Positions 7,567-16,650 of a DNA stretch of 64,000 nucleotides are shown piece after piece. The notes beneath the pieces were generated by a model. The model saw only the letters and a list, made by a program, of their open reading frames with translations, made no database searches and was not told the DNA's origin. This stretch comes from DATGKG01 sp963851325 (GTDB taxonomy: Bacteria > Desulfobacterota > Binatia > Binatales > Binataceae). Position 1 is the stretch's first letter; each line of letters begins with the position of its first letter. The position numbers and the translations under genes were made by a program. The stretch covers positions 3,038,001 to 3,102,000 of the forward strand of contig CAWKOR010000001.1 of the NCBI GenBank assembly GCA_963851325.1. The letters are read 5' to 3'.

Positions 7567-9000
7567 GACCAAAGGAACATCGCAGCGATAATTCTCGCCG
7601 CCGGACTCGGAACGCGAATGCGTTCAGAGCGCGCCAAGGTGCTGCATGAGCTCGGCGGCGAGCCGATGCTCCTTCGTGCGATGCGCGCGGTCGCCAGCCT
7701 CGCGCCGGCGCCGATGGTCGTCGTAGTCGGCTATCAGGCGCGCGAGGTTGAGGCTCTTGCCCGCGCCGCCTTCCCTGCCGCCAGTGCCAACTTGACCTTC
7801 GCACTCCAGGCTGAGCAGCGCGGGACCGGCCACGCCGCACGATGCGGCATGTCGGCCATCCCAGGCGACTTCGCGGGTGACATTCTCGTCACCTACGGCG
7901 ACTTGCCGATGCTGTCGCCTGCGACGCTCAAGGCTTTCCGCGCGGCGCATCGCTCAGCCGCGACCGCCGCTTCGTTCATCACCGTGACGCTTCCCGACCC
8001 TAGCGCGTACGGTCGCGTGGTGCGCGATGGCGCCGGCGACGTCAGCGCGATCGTCGAAGCACGCGATGCGACCCCGTCGCAACTCGCCATCAACGAAATT
8101 AATACCGGCGTCTATCTTGTCGATGCCGCCTTTCTGCGCGAGGCCCTCCACCAACTCGCGCCCAACAATGCCCAGGGCGAGTACTACTTGACCGATATCG
8201 TCGCGATCGCGCGCGCTGGTGGGATGCGCATCCTTGGATGGCGCGCCAACGATGCCTCCGAATTCGCCGGAATCAATTCGAGAGAGGAGCTCGCAACAAT
8301 GGAAGCCGACATTCGCGATCAGGTGAACCGCAAGCTGATGGCGGACGGGGTGACGTTCATCGATCCCGCGACCGCATACATTTCGCCGAGTGCGGAAATC
8401 GGCGCCGACACCGTCATCGGACCCAACGTGCAGATTCTCGGCGCGAGCAAAATTGGACGGGGAGTTCGCATCGAGGGCACCGCGTGGCTCTCGAACGTCA
8501 CTATCGGCGACCGATGCCACTTGAAACTGGGGGTGCGCGCCGAGGAATGCCACATCGGCGTCGATTCCGAAATCGGGCCGTTTGCGCATCTGCGCGCCGG
8601 CACCGACCTGGCGGGCCATAATCGTATCGGTAACTTCGTCGAGACCAAGAAAGCGCGCTTCGGCATCGGCAGCAAGGCGAGTCATCTCAGCTACCTGGGC
8701 GACGCCGTGATTGGAGCGGGCACCAACATCGGATGCGGCGTCATCACGGTGAATTACGATGGCTACGACAAATTCGTCACCGAGATCGGCGACCATTGTA
8801 TGGTGGGATGCGACACGCAACTGGTCGCGCCGGTCAAGCTCGGCAACGATGTCTATGTGGCCTCGGGGACGACCATCGTGCGCGAGGTCACCGACGGTTC
8901 GCTCGTGCTATCCCATCATCCTCAAAGGGAGAAGTCGGGCTGGACGGCGGAGTTCCACAAACGTCACGAAGGCCGGCGCCCATGGTGGGTCGAGAAGTAG
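7561..9000 (+). CDS. glmU: bifunctional UDP-N-acetylglucosamine pyrophosphorylase / glucosamine-1-phosphate acetyltransferase
   Basis: GlmU makes UDP-GlcNAc for peptidoglycan and LPS by acetylating GlcN-1-P and then adding UMP. The protein is 479 residues. The uridylyltransferase domain (about 1-235) starts with the signature LAAGLGTRMRS and includes the YGDLPML metal/substrate loop. The C-terminal left-handed beta-helix (about 255-460) shows hexapeptide repeats, the block NFVETKKARFG and SHLSYLGDA, as in GlmU trimers. A TTG at 7552 is in frame, but ATG 7561 matches family N-termini. The ATG lies in a hairpin repeat and has no clear ribosome-binding site. Confidence 0.95.
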   Translation: MTDQRNIAAIILAAGLGTRMRSERAKVLHELGGEPMLLRAMRAVASLAPAPMVVVVGYQAREVEALARAAFPAASANLTFALQAEQRGTGHAARCGMSAIPGDFAGDILVTYGDLPMLSPATLKAFRAAHRSAATAASFITVTLPDPSAYGRVVRDGAGDVSAIVEARDATPSQLAINEINTGVYLVDAAFLREALHQLAPNNAQGEYYLTDIVAIARAGGMRILGWRANDASEFAGINSREELATMEADIRDQVNRKLMADGVTFIDPATAYISPSAEIGADTVIGPNVQILGASKIGRGVRIEGTAWLSNVTIGDRCHLKLGVRAEECHIGVDSEIGPFAHLRAGTDLAGHNRIGNFVETKKARFGIGSKASHLSYLGDAVIGAGTNIGCGVITVNYDGYDKFVTEIGDHCMVGCDTQLVAPVKLGNDVYVASGTTIVREVTDGSLVLSHHPQREKSGWTAEFHKRHEGRRPWWVEK

Positions 9001-9027
9001 AGAAAGCCTCGACGACCTGAAGCTGGC

Positions 9028-9843
9028 TCAGTTTCCGATCGGATGCGACTTCGCGAACGGAACCAGTACGCGCACAAGCTCCTCACGTGCCTCGGACATA
9101 AAGCCGTGGCCTGCATGCGGAATCAGATGCAGCTTCGCGCCGGGAATCCTCGATGCCAGCAGCTCCGAGTTCTTCGCCGGTATGAGCACATCCTTCGCCC
9201 CCGTGATGACCAGCGTGGGCGCCTTGATCTGCGGCAATCGATCCCACGTCTGCAGCGTATAGGTTCCCTCGAGTTGGCGCTGAAATGCGAAGGGCGGGGT
9301 CGGATGCTTGAGCTGGCGTGGAATCGCGGCTTCCAGATCGCTGCGATGAGCGGCGATGTATTCCGGGGTGTAGCTGAGTGGCCATCCACGGCGGATGATC
9401 TCCTCGGGCGCGACGCCCTCACGCGGCGCGGTCAGCACCTTCAACGATTCGGGTGGCGGCGGCACCGAATGAGTTCCGCCCGCGGTGGTGCATCCGAGTG
9501 TCAGGGTATGCGTCATCGGCACGTGGCGAAGCGCGAACTCCTGCGCGATCATCCCGCCCATCGAGACCCCAAAGATGTGCGCGGTGGGAATTTCGAGATG
9601 CTCCAGCACGCCTGCCGCGTCATCCGCGAACATTTCGATCGAATACGGAATATCGGGTTTGTCACTCTGGCCGGTGCCGCGATTGTCGAAGGTAATTACG
9701 CGAAACGACTTGGCGAGATCCTTCAGCAGCTCGGGATCCCACTGCGCGGAGCTGGCGCCGAGGCCCATTATCATCAGGAGCGGATCACCGCTTCCAGAGA
9801 CATCGTATTGTAGATTGACGTCGCGAATTTTAGCCTGCGGCAT
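9028..9843 (-). CDS. alpha/beta-fold hydrolase
   Basis: This 271-residue cytoplasmic protein has the alpha/beta hydrolase layout. The oxyanion region is LLMIMGLGASS, followed by VITFDNRGTGQSDKP. The nucleophile elbow is GVSMGGM (Ser about residue 94), the acid is in VITGAKDVLIP, and the catalytic His is in HAGHGFMSE. No signal peptide is present. The motifs match the 3-oxoadipate enol-lactonase/epoxide-hydrolase-like group, but the substrate cannot be inferred. It is convergent with glmU and not obviously in an operon. Confidence 0.9.
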   Translation of the reverse strand: MPQAKIRDVNLQYDVSGSGDPLLMIMGLGASSAQWDPELLKDLAKSFRVITFDNRGTGQSDKPDIPYSIEMFADDAAGVLEHLEIPTAHIFGVSMGGMIAQEFALRHVPMTHTLTLGCTTAGGTHSVPPPPESLKVLTAPREGVAPEEIIRRGWPLSYTPEYIAAHRSDLEAAIPRQLKHPTPPFAFQRQLEGTYTLQTWDRLPQIKAPTLVITGAKDVLIPAKNSELLASRIPGAKLHLIPHAGHGFMSEAREELVRVLVPFAKSHPIGN

Positions 9844-9922
9844 CGGAATAACTCCTTAACGAGGGACTGGCGCTAGTGTGCTCCAGCACGCCGCGAATTG
9901 TAAATCCCGCAACGCGCGCGGG

Positions 9923-10984
9923 CTATTTCGCGTCGGGCGCGATTGAAAACGACCAGGTGTAGGGCTGCGAATCCGCGACAATCGAAACGGTGTACTTGTG
10001 ACCCGGCTGCAAGGGATTTTTTGGAATAACCGCCACCGCGCCATAAGCATGCAAGCCCTGACGAGCGCGCGTTTGCTGATATCCGTCGGGATTCGCATAG
10101 GAGGTCGCGTCGAAGAAACAGGTTTCGATTTGCGAACCATCTTCGGTAACGGTGCCGGAAGATATTTTCACATCTTCGCCCTCCGAGGGGGCACCGAGCT
10201 GAAGAACTATTGGCACTCCCGCGGGCGCCGCGTATCCGTGGCAACCGACCAGTGGGTCGGGATATTCGCCACCGCGATAGGCGCGCGACGGAAAATGCAT
10301 AGTCGAAGGCGGAAACTCGATCGGCTTTCTCAGGCGAGCAATGGTAAACGGCATCGTGCCGAGCAATCCATTCCAGTCCATTGCGCTTCCTTCATACAGC
10401 GCGAGGAACTGCGATTTGGTAAGGCCGCGTTTGTAGATGATGACACCCGCACAGTCATCGGCTGCGCAGAAGATTCCGAATCCAACCGAGGCTAACTGCG
10501 GATCCAGCACGGAGAGCGAATCGAGGCGTGCGGCCTGCTCGTCGACCAGCGCAGCTCCGTCGGTGGGGATTGTTCTCCCGCGAATGACGTTGGCGTAGTC
10601 TGCCCACTTCGCGCCGTCCTCGGTGTACCAGGAATTACCTTCCGACTCGGAATGCGCGCTCGCGTTCCATCCGTTCTCGATCATGCGGCCGTCCTTTATG
10701 ACCGCGTCCCCGGCATCGATGTGATTGTTGACCAGGTATTTCGCATGATGGAGCGCGGCTTCGTTCAACTCCGGATCAGCGACGATCGGCGCGACGCCTA
10801 CGCTCGCTCGATAGAAGTTCCACCGCGTCAGAATGCTGCGAAACGGTTCCTCGAGCGGCGCCGGCGGCGGAGCGTTGGATGCGACGGAGCTTTTCGAAGT
10901 AGTCGCGCCGGGACTCTGAGATGAGCATCCAGCGAGCAGGCAAAGGAGTACCGCTGCTCCGCTCAGACCGATGAGAAGCTTCAT
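9923..10984 (-). CDS. CAP (SCP/PR-1) domain lipoprotein
   Basis: The N-terminus MKLLIGLSGAAVLLCLLAGC is a lipoprotein signal with lipobox LAGC. A Ser/Ala/Pro-rich linker follows. Residues about 45-190 look like a CAP domain: RSILTRWNFYRASVGVAPIV, LNEAALHHAKYLVNNH, and a HSESEGN stretch offering conserved His and Glu. The C-terminal 140 residues form a separate beta-rich region ending in PGHKYTVSIVADSQPYTWSF. This recalls CAP proteins with an Ig-like tail. It lies just after a second small lipoprotein gene in the same direction, so a surface-exposed pair is likely. Role unknown. Confidence 0.8.
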   Translation of the reverse strand: MKLLIGLSGAAVLLCLLAGCSSQSPGATTSKSSVASNAPPPAPLEEPFRSILTRWNFYRASVGVAPIVADPELNEAALHHAKYLVNNHIDAGDAVIKDGRMIENGWNASAHSESEGNSWYTEDGAKWADYANVIRGRTIPTDGAALVDEQAARLDSLSVLDPQLASVGFGIFCAADDCAGVIIYKRGLTKSQFLALYEGSAMDWNGLLGTMPFTIARLRKPIEFPPSTMHFPSRAYRGGEYPDPLVGCHGYAAPAGVPIVLQLGAPSEGEDVKISSGTVTEDGSQIETCFFDATSYANPDGYQQTRARQGLHAYGAVAVIPKNPLQPGHKYTVSIVADSQPYTWSFSIAPDAK

Positions 10985-10993
10985 GGAAATCCC

Positions 10994-11404
10994 TTAGTGC
11001 ACGCAGTAACCGCCGTTTTCAAAATAGGCAATATCAGTGGGCGTCAGCGGAGGTCCCTGCATAAGATGAGCATATACGACGCTACTGTGAGCGGCATTGA
11101 TGTCGCAGGACACTTCCACCACCGATCCGTTCGGAACCTGGATCGTGACGAATTCAGACGCGGTACGGTTAGAATTCTGCTGCCTCGCGGTGGCGTCTTC
11201 CTGCATCCCGGTCTCCGCGCTTGTGACCGGCTTGTCGCGGATTTCCTGACAGATCCGCTTCACGTCGATTTCGCACTTTTGACCCGACGATCCGGCCGCA
11301 GCTTGCGCGCTGCTCGAGGATGAACCGCTGGATTGCGCAGCGCAACCTGAGAGTATGCCCAACAGAATCGCTCCCGCCCACATCGCGGACAATTTAGCGA
11401 TCAT
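10994..11404 (-). CDS. small secreted lipoprotein, function unknown
   Basis: This 136-residue protein has signal MIAKLSAMWAGAILLGILSGC with lipobox LSGC, then a serine/alanine-rich linker. The remainder contains two cysteines (CEIDVKRICQEI) plus CDIN and a terminal CVH, so disulfides are plausible in the periplasm. The stop is 9 bp before the start of the CAP lipoprotein gene at 10984, which suggests one transcript. The family is not recognised. Confidence 0.75.
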   Translation of the reverse strand: MIAKLSAMWAGAILLGILSGCAAQSSGSSSSSAQAAAGSSGQKCEIDVKRICQEIRDKPVTSAETGMQEDATARQQNSNRTASEFVTIQVPNGSVVEVSCDINAAHSSVVYAHLMQGPPLTPTDIAYFENGGYCVH

Positions 11405-11428
11405 GGTCCCCCTCTGCGCGACCGGCGG

Positions 11429-12745
11429 TCACGCCGCGCTGAATGCGCGAGGGATCTCTATATCATCGGCGGTGGATTTTGTTAACTGTTTTTTCCGACA
11501 CTTCAGGATCATTTCGCTCGCACCTACGTATGCGATTTCTTCGACCTCGAATCCGTGCCGCGTCAAAATGTCGGTAATTGTCGACCTCGTGTAGTGCGTG
11601 ATGTGTTCGTCGTGGTAGCCGCCGGGAATCAGGAATCCATAAATCGGCTCGATGATGCGCCATCCCAACGTCGCATAGTCAGGCGTCCCGAGTATCAGGG
11701 TGCCGTCGGTCCTGAGCACGCGCCGCATCTCGGTGAACAGCGTGTCATCGAAGGTGACGTGCTCAATCACCTCGGAACTGATCAGGCAATCGAAGCTGTT
11801 GTCCTTGAACGGAAGTGCGAACGCGGAGCCTTGCGCGATGGGAATTCCGTAGCGACGCAGGAACCGCAGTTTGGGGAACAGGAGATCCAGCCCCACCGCA
11901 TTGTTGAGACTCTGGATGATAACGCTCGAACCGCACCCCGCATCCAGCACTCGCTCTTTGCCGCGCGCCCATAGCAGCACGATGGAGTGGCGGCGGCGTT
12001 GCCAGTAGCGCTGAATTGGAATGATGCTGTAGAAGGCGCGATCATCGTAATCCGCGGAATCCAGCGAGTTGCGGATCTTCCACAGCCTGATGGCGGAGGT
12101 AAAAAGATCGATACCGAACTTGAACACGCGCGCATGCGAGCTGCCACTCTCGCGTGGAAAGTAGACGAACGGAACTTCGGTGACGCTGAAGCCCTTCGCA
12201 TAGGCCTTGGCGAGGATTTCCTCCTGGATTTCGAAATTTTGCGAGTCGAGGTCGAGATCCTGCTGCGCCACTTCGCGCCGATAGAGCCGAAAGCCGCTCG
12301 ATACATCGCCCACCGGCAGCGAGAGCACGCGGCGTAGCGCAAAGTTCAGGAAGTCGCTCAGCTTGCGGCGGAAAAATCCCGAATACGCCACCCCGCCGCG
12401 GGCATAGCGTGAGGCGATCACGATGTCGCCGCGGGTGCGCGCCCGCCACATCTTGCCCACGAAGTCAGGCTCGTGCGATAGGTCGGCGTCGAGGGTCAAG
12501 ATATAGTCGCCCTTGGCCTCGGCCAGCCCGGTGGTCAGCGCGCCCGCGTATCCGCGCCGGCGTTCCGGCATTACCCGTGCGCCGAGCGACTCTGCCATCT
12601 CGCGAGTGCCGTCGGTGGAATTGCCGTCGATGACGAGAATTTCATAACTGAGTTTCTCGCGCGCGAGGATCGATTGGAGCCGCGGGAGCAGGATGCTCAC
12701 GTTCTCGCATTCGTTCATGACCGGCAAAACGACAGATATATCCAT
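11429..12745 (-). CDS. GT2 glycosyltransferase fused to SAM-dependent methyltransferase
   Basis: The reading frame is open to 12820, but the ATG at 12745 (MDISVVLPVMNE) fits GT2 family starts and has AGAGGA four bases upstream, giving about 438 residues. Residues 1-230 are a GT-A glycosyltransferase of the dolichol-phosphate-mannose-synthase type: VVLPVMNE, EILVIDGNSTDGT and the metal motif LDADLSHEPDF. Residues about 260-420 form a class I methyltransferase: VLDAGCGSSVI (SAM loop), then FDCLISSEVIEHV. There is no C-terminal membrane domain. A natural guess is transfer and methylation of a lipid-linked sugar. No other sugar genes are adjacent. Confidence 0.88.
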   Translation of the reverse strand: MDISVVLPVMNECENVSILLPRLQSILAREKLSYEILVIDGNSTDGTREMAESLGARVMPERRRGYAGALTTGLAEAKGDYILTLDADLSHEPDFVGKMWRARTRGDIVIASRYARGGVAYSGFFRRKLSDFLNFALRRVLSLPVGDVSSGFRLYRREVAQQDLDLDSQNFEIQEEILAKAYAKGFSVTEVPFVYFPRESGSSHARVFKFGIDLFTSAIRLWKIRNSLDSADYDDRAFYSIIPIQRYWQRRRHSIVLLWARGKERVLDAGCGSSVIIQSLNNAVGLDLLFPKLRFLRRYGIPIAQGSAFALPFKDNSFDCLISSEVIEHVTFDDTLFTEMRRVLRTDGTLILGTPDYATLGWRIIEPIYGFLIPGGYHDEHITHYTRSTITDILTRHGFEVEEIAYVGASEMILKCRKKQLTKSTADDIEIPRAFSAA

Positions 12746-12872
12746 CAAATCCTCTGCCACCTGTTTATGATGAAAACCGGGCGGATGAAATATCGTAGCG
12801 CATGATTTGATCGTCTCCACTTGCCGCGCCCGGCAGCGGGCCGTACCTTTTCATTTACGAGGTTGTGCGAGG

Positions 12873-14156
12873 ATGAGGGTATCTCTCCGGCTGCTCCTTC
12901 CATGGTTCGGATGCGTGGGTCTGCTCGCCATATGTGCGATCCCCCGTCCCGCGATCGCTGCGCACGCCAAACCGCAGCATCGGGTGCGTTCGGCCAAAAT
13001 GGAGACCGCGCCGCCGATCGTTCCGCTCGCGCAGATCAAGGCCTTCGGTGGGATGCCCGCGCCATTCGCTCTTGAAGCCAGGTCAGCGCTGATGATCGAT
13101 GAACGCACCGGCACTCAGCTTTATGCATTCAACGAGCACGAGAAGATGCAGCCTGCGAGCCTCGCCAAGATCATGACGTTCTACCTGACGATGGAGGCGC
13201 TGCAGCAAAAACGCATCACGCTTGATACCCAGGTTAACATCAGCGAGGCGGCGTGGCGCCTCTCGCTCAATGATACGGTCTCGCGAATGTTTCTCCAGGT
13301 CGGCCAGAAAGTCGCGATACGCGACCTTCTATATGGCTTGATGGTGTCGTCGGGCAACGACGCCGCCGTAGCGCTCGCGGAATACCTCGGCGGCAGCAGC
13401 GAAGCCTTCGCACAGCAGATGAACGACAAAGCGCAAAAACTCGGCATGACGGAAACCCACTTCACCAATCCGGACGGACTGCCGGCCGAGGGCGAGTACA
13501 CCACCGCCTCCGACATGATAAAGCTCGGACGCGATTTGCAGACCCGGTTTCCTGAGTCGATTACCTATACTTCGGCCAAGGACTACACCTGGGCGGCCGT
13601 CGGTCCGCAGGGAAAAATCAAGAACATCACGCAACGCAACTTCGACACGCTGCTGTTCTACGATTCGCGAGCGGACGGCATCAAAACCGGCCACGTCGAC
13701 GAAGCCGGGTATCATCTGGTCGGGTCGGGCCATTCCGGCGACATGCGGCTGCTCTCGGCGGTGATGGGCACCACCAGCATGGAGAAGCGGCGTGTCGAGA
13801 CCAAGCAGCTATTCGATTGGGGCTTCCGCACCTTCAACACGGTCCATCCCGACTGGCATAAGGCGGTTCCGGCCTCGATACCGGTCTACCAGGGAACTGC
13901 GGAGATGGTCGCGGTTGCACCCGCCTCGGAGACCTACGTCACCTGCCTGCGCGGCAAGGAAAACCAGGTGACCGCGAGCTACGTCGGCAACGCGAAATAT
14001 CTCATCGCGCCGATCGCGAAAGGGTTCGCGGTCGGCAACCTGGCCGTGATGCAGGAAGGCAAGGAGATCGCGTCGATACCGGTGGTGGCGCAGGCGGCGG
14101 TGCCTCGCGCGGGCTTCTTCAAACGCCTCAAAGACAAAGTTCGCTTGATGTTATAG
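12873..14156 (+). CDS. D-alanyl-D-alanine carboxypeptidase (PBP5/6 type)
   Basis: It trims the terminal D-Ala of peptidoglycan stem peptides in the periplasm. ATG 12873 is chosen because it gives a clean signal peptide (MRVSLRLLLPWFGCVGLLAI...AIAAHA); the frame is open upstream to 12807. The penicillin-binding motifs are S-L-A-K at 96-99, SGN in VSSGNDAAVAL, and KTG in DGIKTGHVDEAGY. A PBP5_C-like beta domain and a basic amphipathic end FKRLKDKVRLML, a membrane anchor, complete the 427 residues. GAGG lies directly upstream. A palindromic hairpin follows the stop. Confidence 0.94.
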   Translation: MRVSLRLLLPWFGCVGLLAICAIPRPAIAAHAKPQHRVRSAKMETAPPIVPLAQIKAFGGMPAPFALEARSALMIDERTGTQLYAFNEHEKMQPASLAKIMTFYLTMEALQQKRITLDTQVNISEAAWRLSLNDTVSRMFLQVGQKVAIRDLLYGLMVSSGNDAAVALAEYLGGSSEAFAQQMNDKAQKLGMTETHFTNPDGLPAEGEYTTASDMIKLGRDLQTRFPESITYTSAKDYTWAAVGPQGKIKNITQRNFDTLLFYDSRADGIKTGHVDEAGYHLVGSGHSGDMRLLSAVMGTTSMEKRRVETKQLFDWGFRTFNTVHPDWHKAVPASIPVYQGTAEMVAVAPASETYVTCLRGKENQVTASYVGNAKYLIAPIAKGFAVGNLAVMQEGKEIASIPVVAQAAVPRAGFFKRLKDKVRLML

Positions 14157-14172
14157 CGGCATCGCGATGCCG
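14157..14172 (+). terminator. perfect palindrome after the carboxypeptidase gene
   Basis: CGGCATCGCGATGCCG is a perfect 16-bp palindrome starting immediately after the stop codon (TAG 14154-14156). Its position suggests a transcription stop or mRNA-stabilising hairpin. No T-run follows, so it is not a classical intrinsic terminator. The remaining ~120 bp before mutS2 show nothing clear. Confidence 0.4.
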
Positions 14173-14295
14173 GAAGAGACCGGTGGTGATGTCACCATAG
14201 GACCTAGTGCAACGCCGGCTATGTCGAAGCTTCATGAAACGACCGGTGTGCTTGGGTTCGCGCGGAATCCGGTTCAATGAAATAATCACCGCCCG

Positions 14296-16641
14296 ATGAG
14301 AGAACGCGACCTCAAAGCGCTCGAGTTCGACAAGATCATAGCGCTGGTTATGGGGATGGCGGCATCCGAGCCGGCGCGCGAGGTACTCTCACGCGTGCGA
14401 CCCGCCCTCGATGCCGACACCGTTCGCGATCGACTCCGCGCCGCCGCCGAGATGGCCGAGTTACGCCAGCACACCGGCTCGATTCCAATCCAGGAATTTT
14501 CGGACCTGCGCGGTTTATTCCTCGCCGCCGCGCGCGAGGGCGCGATTCTCGATGGCGAGTCGCTGGTAAAGATTCGCGACTTCGTGCTCTCGTCGCGCCA
14601 CGTCCAGAGCTTCATCCGTTCCCGGGTCGAGCCCTTCCCTCGCGTCGCCGCGATCGCGGCGAACCTGCTGGCGCCCAAGGAGCTGGCCGATGCGTTGCTG
14701 AAGGCGCTGGCCGATGATGGGCAGCTCCTCGACGATGCGAGCCCGACCCTGAAACGGGTGCGCAATCGTCTGCGCGAGGAACGCGTCGAGCTGGAGGCGC
14801 GCCTACTGCGCTCGCTAAATCAGCCGGGCATGGAGGCCTTCGTTTCCGACTACCTCGTCACGCTGCGCAACCATCGCTTCGTGCTGCCGCTGAAACTGAA
14901 CTACACCGAAAAGCTCGCCGGCATTGTGCAAGACCGCTCGGTTTCGGGAGAGACCCTGTTCGTCGAGCCGATGTGGGCGGTCGAGCTCAACAACCGCCTG
15001 ATGATGCTGGAGAGCGAGGTCGAAGCCGAGGAGCATCGCATCCTGCTGCAGCTCTCCGCGATGGTGCGCGGCTACTCCAACGAGCTGCGCCTGACCTTCG
15101 ACGCGATGGTGGCGCTGGACGCGCTCAACGCGCGCGCGATTTTCGCGGAACGCTTCGATTGCACCGAACCAAGCATCGGCAATGGCGAAGTGGAGATGCT
15201 CGAAGCGCGCCATCCCCTGCTGACGGTCGCGGTGCATGAGGTGGTGCCGGTCGATCTTCGTATCCCGGCGGATCACAAGGGCATCGTGATTTCGGGGCCG
15301 AACACCGGCGGCAAAACCGTCGCGCTTAAAACGCTGGGGTTGCTCTCGCTGATGGCGCAGGCCGGCCTTCTCATCCCCGCACGTGCAGGCAGCAAGGTGG
15401 CGGTGTTCCGCAGCGTGTTCGCCGACATCGGCGACGAGCAATCGATCGAGACCAGCCTCTCGACCTTCTCCGCTCACATCGCCAACCTTTCGGAAATCGT
15501 GCGCTCATTGGTGGAACCCGCGCTGGTGATCCTCGACGAGCCGGGCGCGGGCACCGATCCGGCCGAGGGAGCGGCGCTCGCGATTGGGCTCATCAATCAT
15601 CTGGCGGCGCGGCAATGCGTAGTGGCTGTGGCGACGCATTCGACCGCGGTGAAGCTCAACGCCTATTCGCGGTCCGATTTCGAGGTCGCAGCCGTCGATT
15701 TCGATCCCGAGCGCCTGGTTCCGCTCTATCGACTGAAGCCACACACAATCGGCCAGAGCTATGGCCTGGTGGTCGCGCGGCGTCTTGGGCTTCCCGAGGA
15801 AATCATCAAAAGCGCCCAGGCGGCGATGGGAGAGAGCACGCTGGAGCTGGAGACGGCCATCGAACGCCTCGAACAGCAACGTGCAATCCTCGAAGGCGAA
15901 CTTGCGCGGGCGCGTGAACGATCCGCTGAACTCGCGGAACGTCTGCGCCAAGCCGCCGCAGCCGAGGAACATGCACGCGAGCGCATCGACCGCGAGCGCA
16001 AGCGGCTTCGCGACGAGGTCACGGCCGTCATGACCGACTTCCGCCGCGAGGGCGACGAGCTGCTGAAAGAGATTCGCAGCGGCGCCAAAACCCGCCGGGA
16101 CCTAGGGCAGTTTCAGGCGCGCATCGCCGAGAGACTCGAGCAGGCGGCTCCTATTCCAACCGACGAACAGAGCGACTTCGATACGATGCCGCTGAAAGTG
16201 GGCGATCAGGTCGAACTCGGCGGTATCCGTGGCGAGTTGGTGGTGATGGAGCCGGGCAAGGCCGTCGTCAGCCGCGGCGGGTTGCGCATCGAGGTCTCGC
16301 CGGAGCGGTTGCGCCGCGCGAAAGCGGCGGCGATCGCCTCCGATGCACGTGAGCGGCGCGCCACCCCGTCGGTCACGGTGAGTTCCGGCGCAACCGAGCG
16401 CGAGGAAGTCAATCTGATTGGGATGCGGACCACCGAAGCACTGCGCAAGCTGGAGGAGTTCCTGGATCAGGCATACCTGACGAATCGGAAGGAGGTGCGC
16501 ATCATCCACGGCATCGGATCGGGCGCACTACGCAAGGCGGTGCTGGAATACCTCGCCACCTCGCCCTACAGCTCAAACTACCATGAGGCAGAACCGCATC
16601 ATGGCGGCGCCGGCGCAACCGTAGTCCAGTTGAATCTATAG
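14296..16641 (+). CDS. mutS2: endonuclease MutS2
   Basis: MutS2 is a MutS-like ATPase lacking the mismatch-recognition domain. It is linked to suppression of recombination and, in Bacillus, to ribosome rescue. The 781 residues show the core/clamp region with ETLFVEPM and the ATPase Walker A GPNTGGKT (about 334-341). Walker B is in VILDEPGAGTDPAEG. A coiled-coil rich in Glu/Arg covers about 510-610, and the C-terminal Smr domain has HGIGSGALRK. The usual LDxxG motif of Smr reads VNLIGM here, so Asp is replaced by Asn. A second, stand-alone Smr protein is encoded 2.6 kb downstream. Confidence 0.95.
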   Translation: MRERDLKALEFDKIIALVMGMAASEPAREVLSRVRPALDADTVRDRLRAAAEMAELRQHTGSIPIQEFSDLRGLFLAAAREGAILDGESLVKIRDFVLSSRHVQSFIRSRVEPFPRVAAIAANLLAPKELADALLKALADDGQLLDDASPTLKRVRNRLREERVELEARLLRSLNQPGMEAFVSDYLVTLRNHRFVLPLKLNYTEKLAGIVQDRSVSGETLFVEPMWAVELNNRLMMLESEVEAEEHRILLQLSAMVRGYSNELRLTFDAMVALDALNARAIFAERFDCTEPSIGNGEVEMLEARHPLLTVAVHEVVPVDLRIPADHKGIVISGPNTGGKTVALKTLGLLSLMAQAGLLIPARAGSKVAVFRSVFADIGDEQSIETSLSTFSAHIANLSEIVRSLVEPALVILDEPGAGTDPAEGAALAIGLINHLAARQCVVAVATHSTAVKLNAYSRSDFEVAAVDFDPERLVPLYRLKPHTIGQSYGLVVARRLGLPEEIIKSAQAAMGESTLELETAIERLEQQRAILEGELARARERSAELAERLRQAAAAEEHARERIDRERKRLRDEVTAVMTDFRREGDELLKEIRSGAKTRRDLGQFQARIAERLEQAAPIPTDEQSDFDTMPLKVGDQVELGGIRGELVVMEPGKAVVSRGGLRIEVSPERLRRAKAAAIASDARERRATPSVTVSSGATEREEVNLIGMRTTEALRKLEEFLDQAYLTNRKEVRIIHGIGSGALRKAVLEYLATSPYSSNYHEAEPHHGGAGATVVQLNL

Positions 16642-16650
16642 ACCTGAAAT

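Noticed and set aside
14815..15477. 220-codon minus frame inside mutS2
   Set aside because: It lies fully opposite the MutS2 ATPase region and has His/Arg-rich noise composition.
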